Part shown: piece by piece, positions 50,501-52,506 of the stretch
Layout of the letters: the number at the start of each line of letters is the position of its first letter
Position numbering within the stretch: position 1 is the stretch's first letter
From: Ahaetulla prasina
Taxonomy: Eukaryota; Chordata; Lepidosauria; Squamata; Colubridae
NCBI RefSeq assembly: GCF_028640845.1
Contig: NC_080542.1
Span: 148,737,298 to 148,801,297, forward strand
Length of the DNA: 64,000 nucleotides
Direction of reading: 5' to 3'
The notes under the pieces: model-generated
Told to the model about the DNA's origin: nothing
Seen by the model: only the letters and a program-made list of their open reading frames with translations
Databases searched by the model: none
Position numbers and translations under genes: made by a program

Positions 50501-52444
50501 AGATAAAAACTCAATATATATACAATTAAAACAAAAATTTAAAACAGAGCATATTACAAAAAGGCCGACATTTAAAAATTTAAAAATTTAAAACCCTAAA
50601 ACAATAAAACCCCAATTAAAATTTAATAAAACTATTAAGCCAGTAAGCTTAATAGAAAGCTAATAGAAAGGTTGTAAGATGGAGCAAAAGTTACTTCAGA
50701 AAAGACTGCAATTGAAAGATCCTTGTGGGAAGCAGAATAACAGAATCACAGAGTTGGAAGGGACCCTGGAGGTCATCTAGTCCAGCCCCCTGCTGAAGCA
50801 GGAGGTGCGTAGAGAATCATAAAATAACACTGAAGGCACCTTAGAGGTCATCTAGCCCAACCCCCTGCTCAACCAGGAGACCCTTACAGAATCATGGAAT
50901 AACAGAAATGGAAAGAACCTTAGAGGTCATCTAGTCCAACCCCCTGCTTGGTCAGGAGACCTTATGAGAGTTGCCCAATTTCTTCTTAAAAACTTCTGGT
51001 GTCAGAGTGCCCAAAAGCTCAGGAAAGGAAACCACATACACACTGGCTTTGAAAATGCCAGCTAATTAAAGGGCTCCGCTTAGTGACATTTTAAGAGCGT
51101 CTCGGCCCACGCTTTTCTTCCCGGCTGTTGGTGGGCGACGGTGACGGGAGGTGTGGGTTGTCAGTTTTTTGTGTGTTCCCCAGATTTGCCATCTGTTTAC
51201 GCTTTGATGTGGGGGGGTTTGTGTGTGCGTCACGCTGAGTTGTGAGTCAAGGATCTGGAGTTACTCCGGAGTGGGGTGGTTGCTCCATTAGAGAAATCCT
51301 TGATTTATCCAAACTTGTAGGGTTGTCCTGTGTGACAAGTGCAGGATTGTGCGAGTGTCTGTTCTCCATTTCTCCTTCCTTTCCCGTTGGCTTTAAAAAT
51401 AAAAAATAAAAAATGCATAGCCAGCAACCCTGGTTAATTTAGAAAGCACAGCAGGATGTATTCAGCATTTGGAAAGGAGACCAGTAGGAGATCTCACAGC
51501 TAGCGAAAATGGCTAATTTGGAAAGGAAAGCAGGATGTGGTTGGTGTTTGGAAAGGAGACCACCAGGAGATCTTACAGCTACCGATAGTAAATGGGGCTG
51601 ATCTAGAAAGTGTAATAGGATGGCGTTAGTATTTGAAAAGGAGACCACCAGGAGATCTCACAGGTAGCAAACACTGACACGTTTGCTACCTGTGAGAGCT
51701 GGAAAACACAGCAAGATGGTGCTGGCATTTGAAAAGGAGACCACCAGGAGATCTCACTCCTCCTCCTCCCTTCCAGCACTGATGACATTCCCTAGTTGGG
51801 TGATGGAATGTCTGCTAGAAAACCATCCTGCTCAGAGGACCCCACCGTTCAGCTCTGAGCTATCAACAGCCTCTTCTCTCTATCCTGTCCTGAGACCCCA
51901 CCCCACCCCACCACCCCACCTGCCTTGAGGTCTCCTGGGAAGCCAGAAGCAGGGTTGTTGTTGTTTTTCCCCTATCTGCCGCGTCAGTAATGCAAGGGCA
52001 TCTAAGAGAATGGCTTGTTTCTTCGACGGCCCCCTCATCTCCATGGTGATGTCTTCCGGAAGCCTCTTGGCTGGAGGCAGAAGATTAGGGGAGTCTCCCC
52101 CCTCCACCCCCAACCCGTTCTATCGATTGTGCAATTGGTGTGTATGAAACAAAGAATAGCTTTCTTCTCCCACGGACATCCACACATGCCCAGAGGCTGC
52201 AAGGAAGCAGCGGTGGGGTCCCACAATTATTATTATTATTATTTTGAATTTATATCCCGCCCTTCTCCGAAGACTCAGGGCGGCTTACACTGTGTTGAGT
52301 CAAGGGTGCCTTTCACTCTGGAACAGGATGGATGGATGGATGGATGGATGGATGGATGGATGGATGGATGGATAGATAGATAGATAGATAGATATGGATA
52401 GATGGATGAGAGATGGATGGATGAGAGAGAGAGAGAGAGGGATG

Positions 52445-52506
<62 letters not shown>

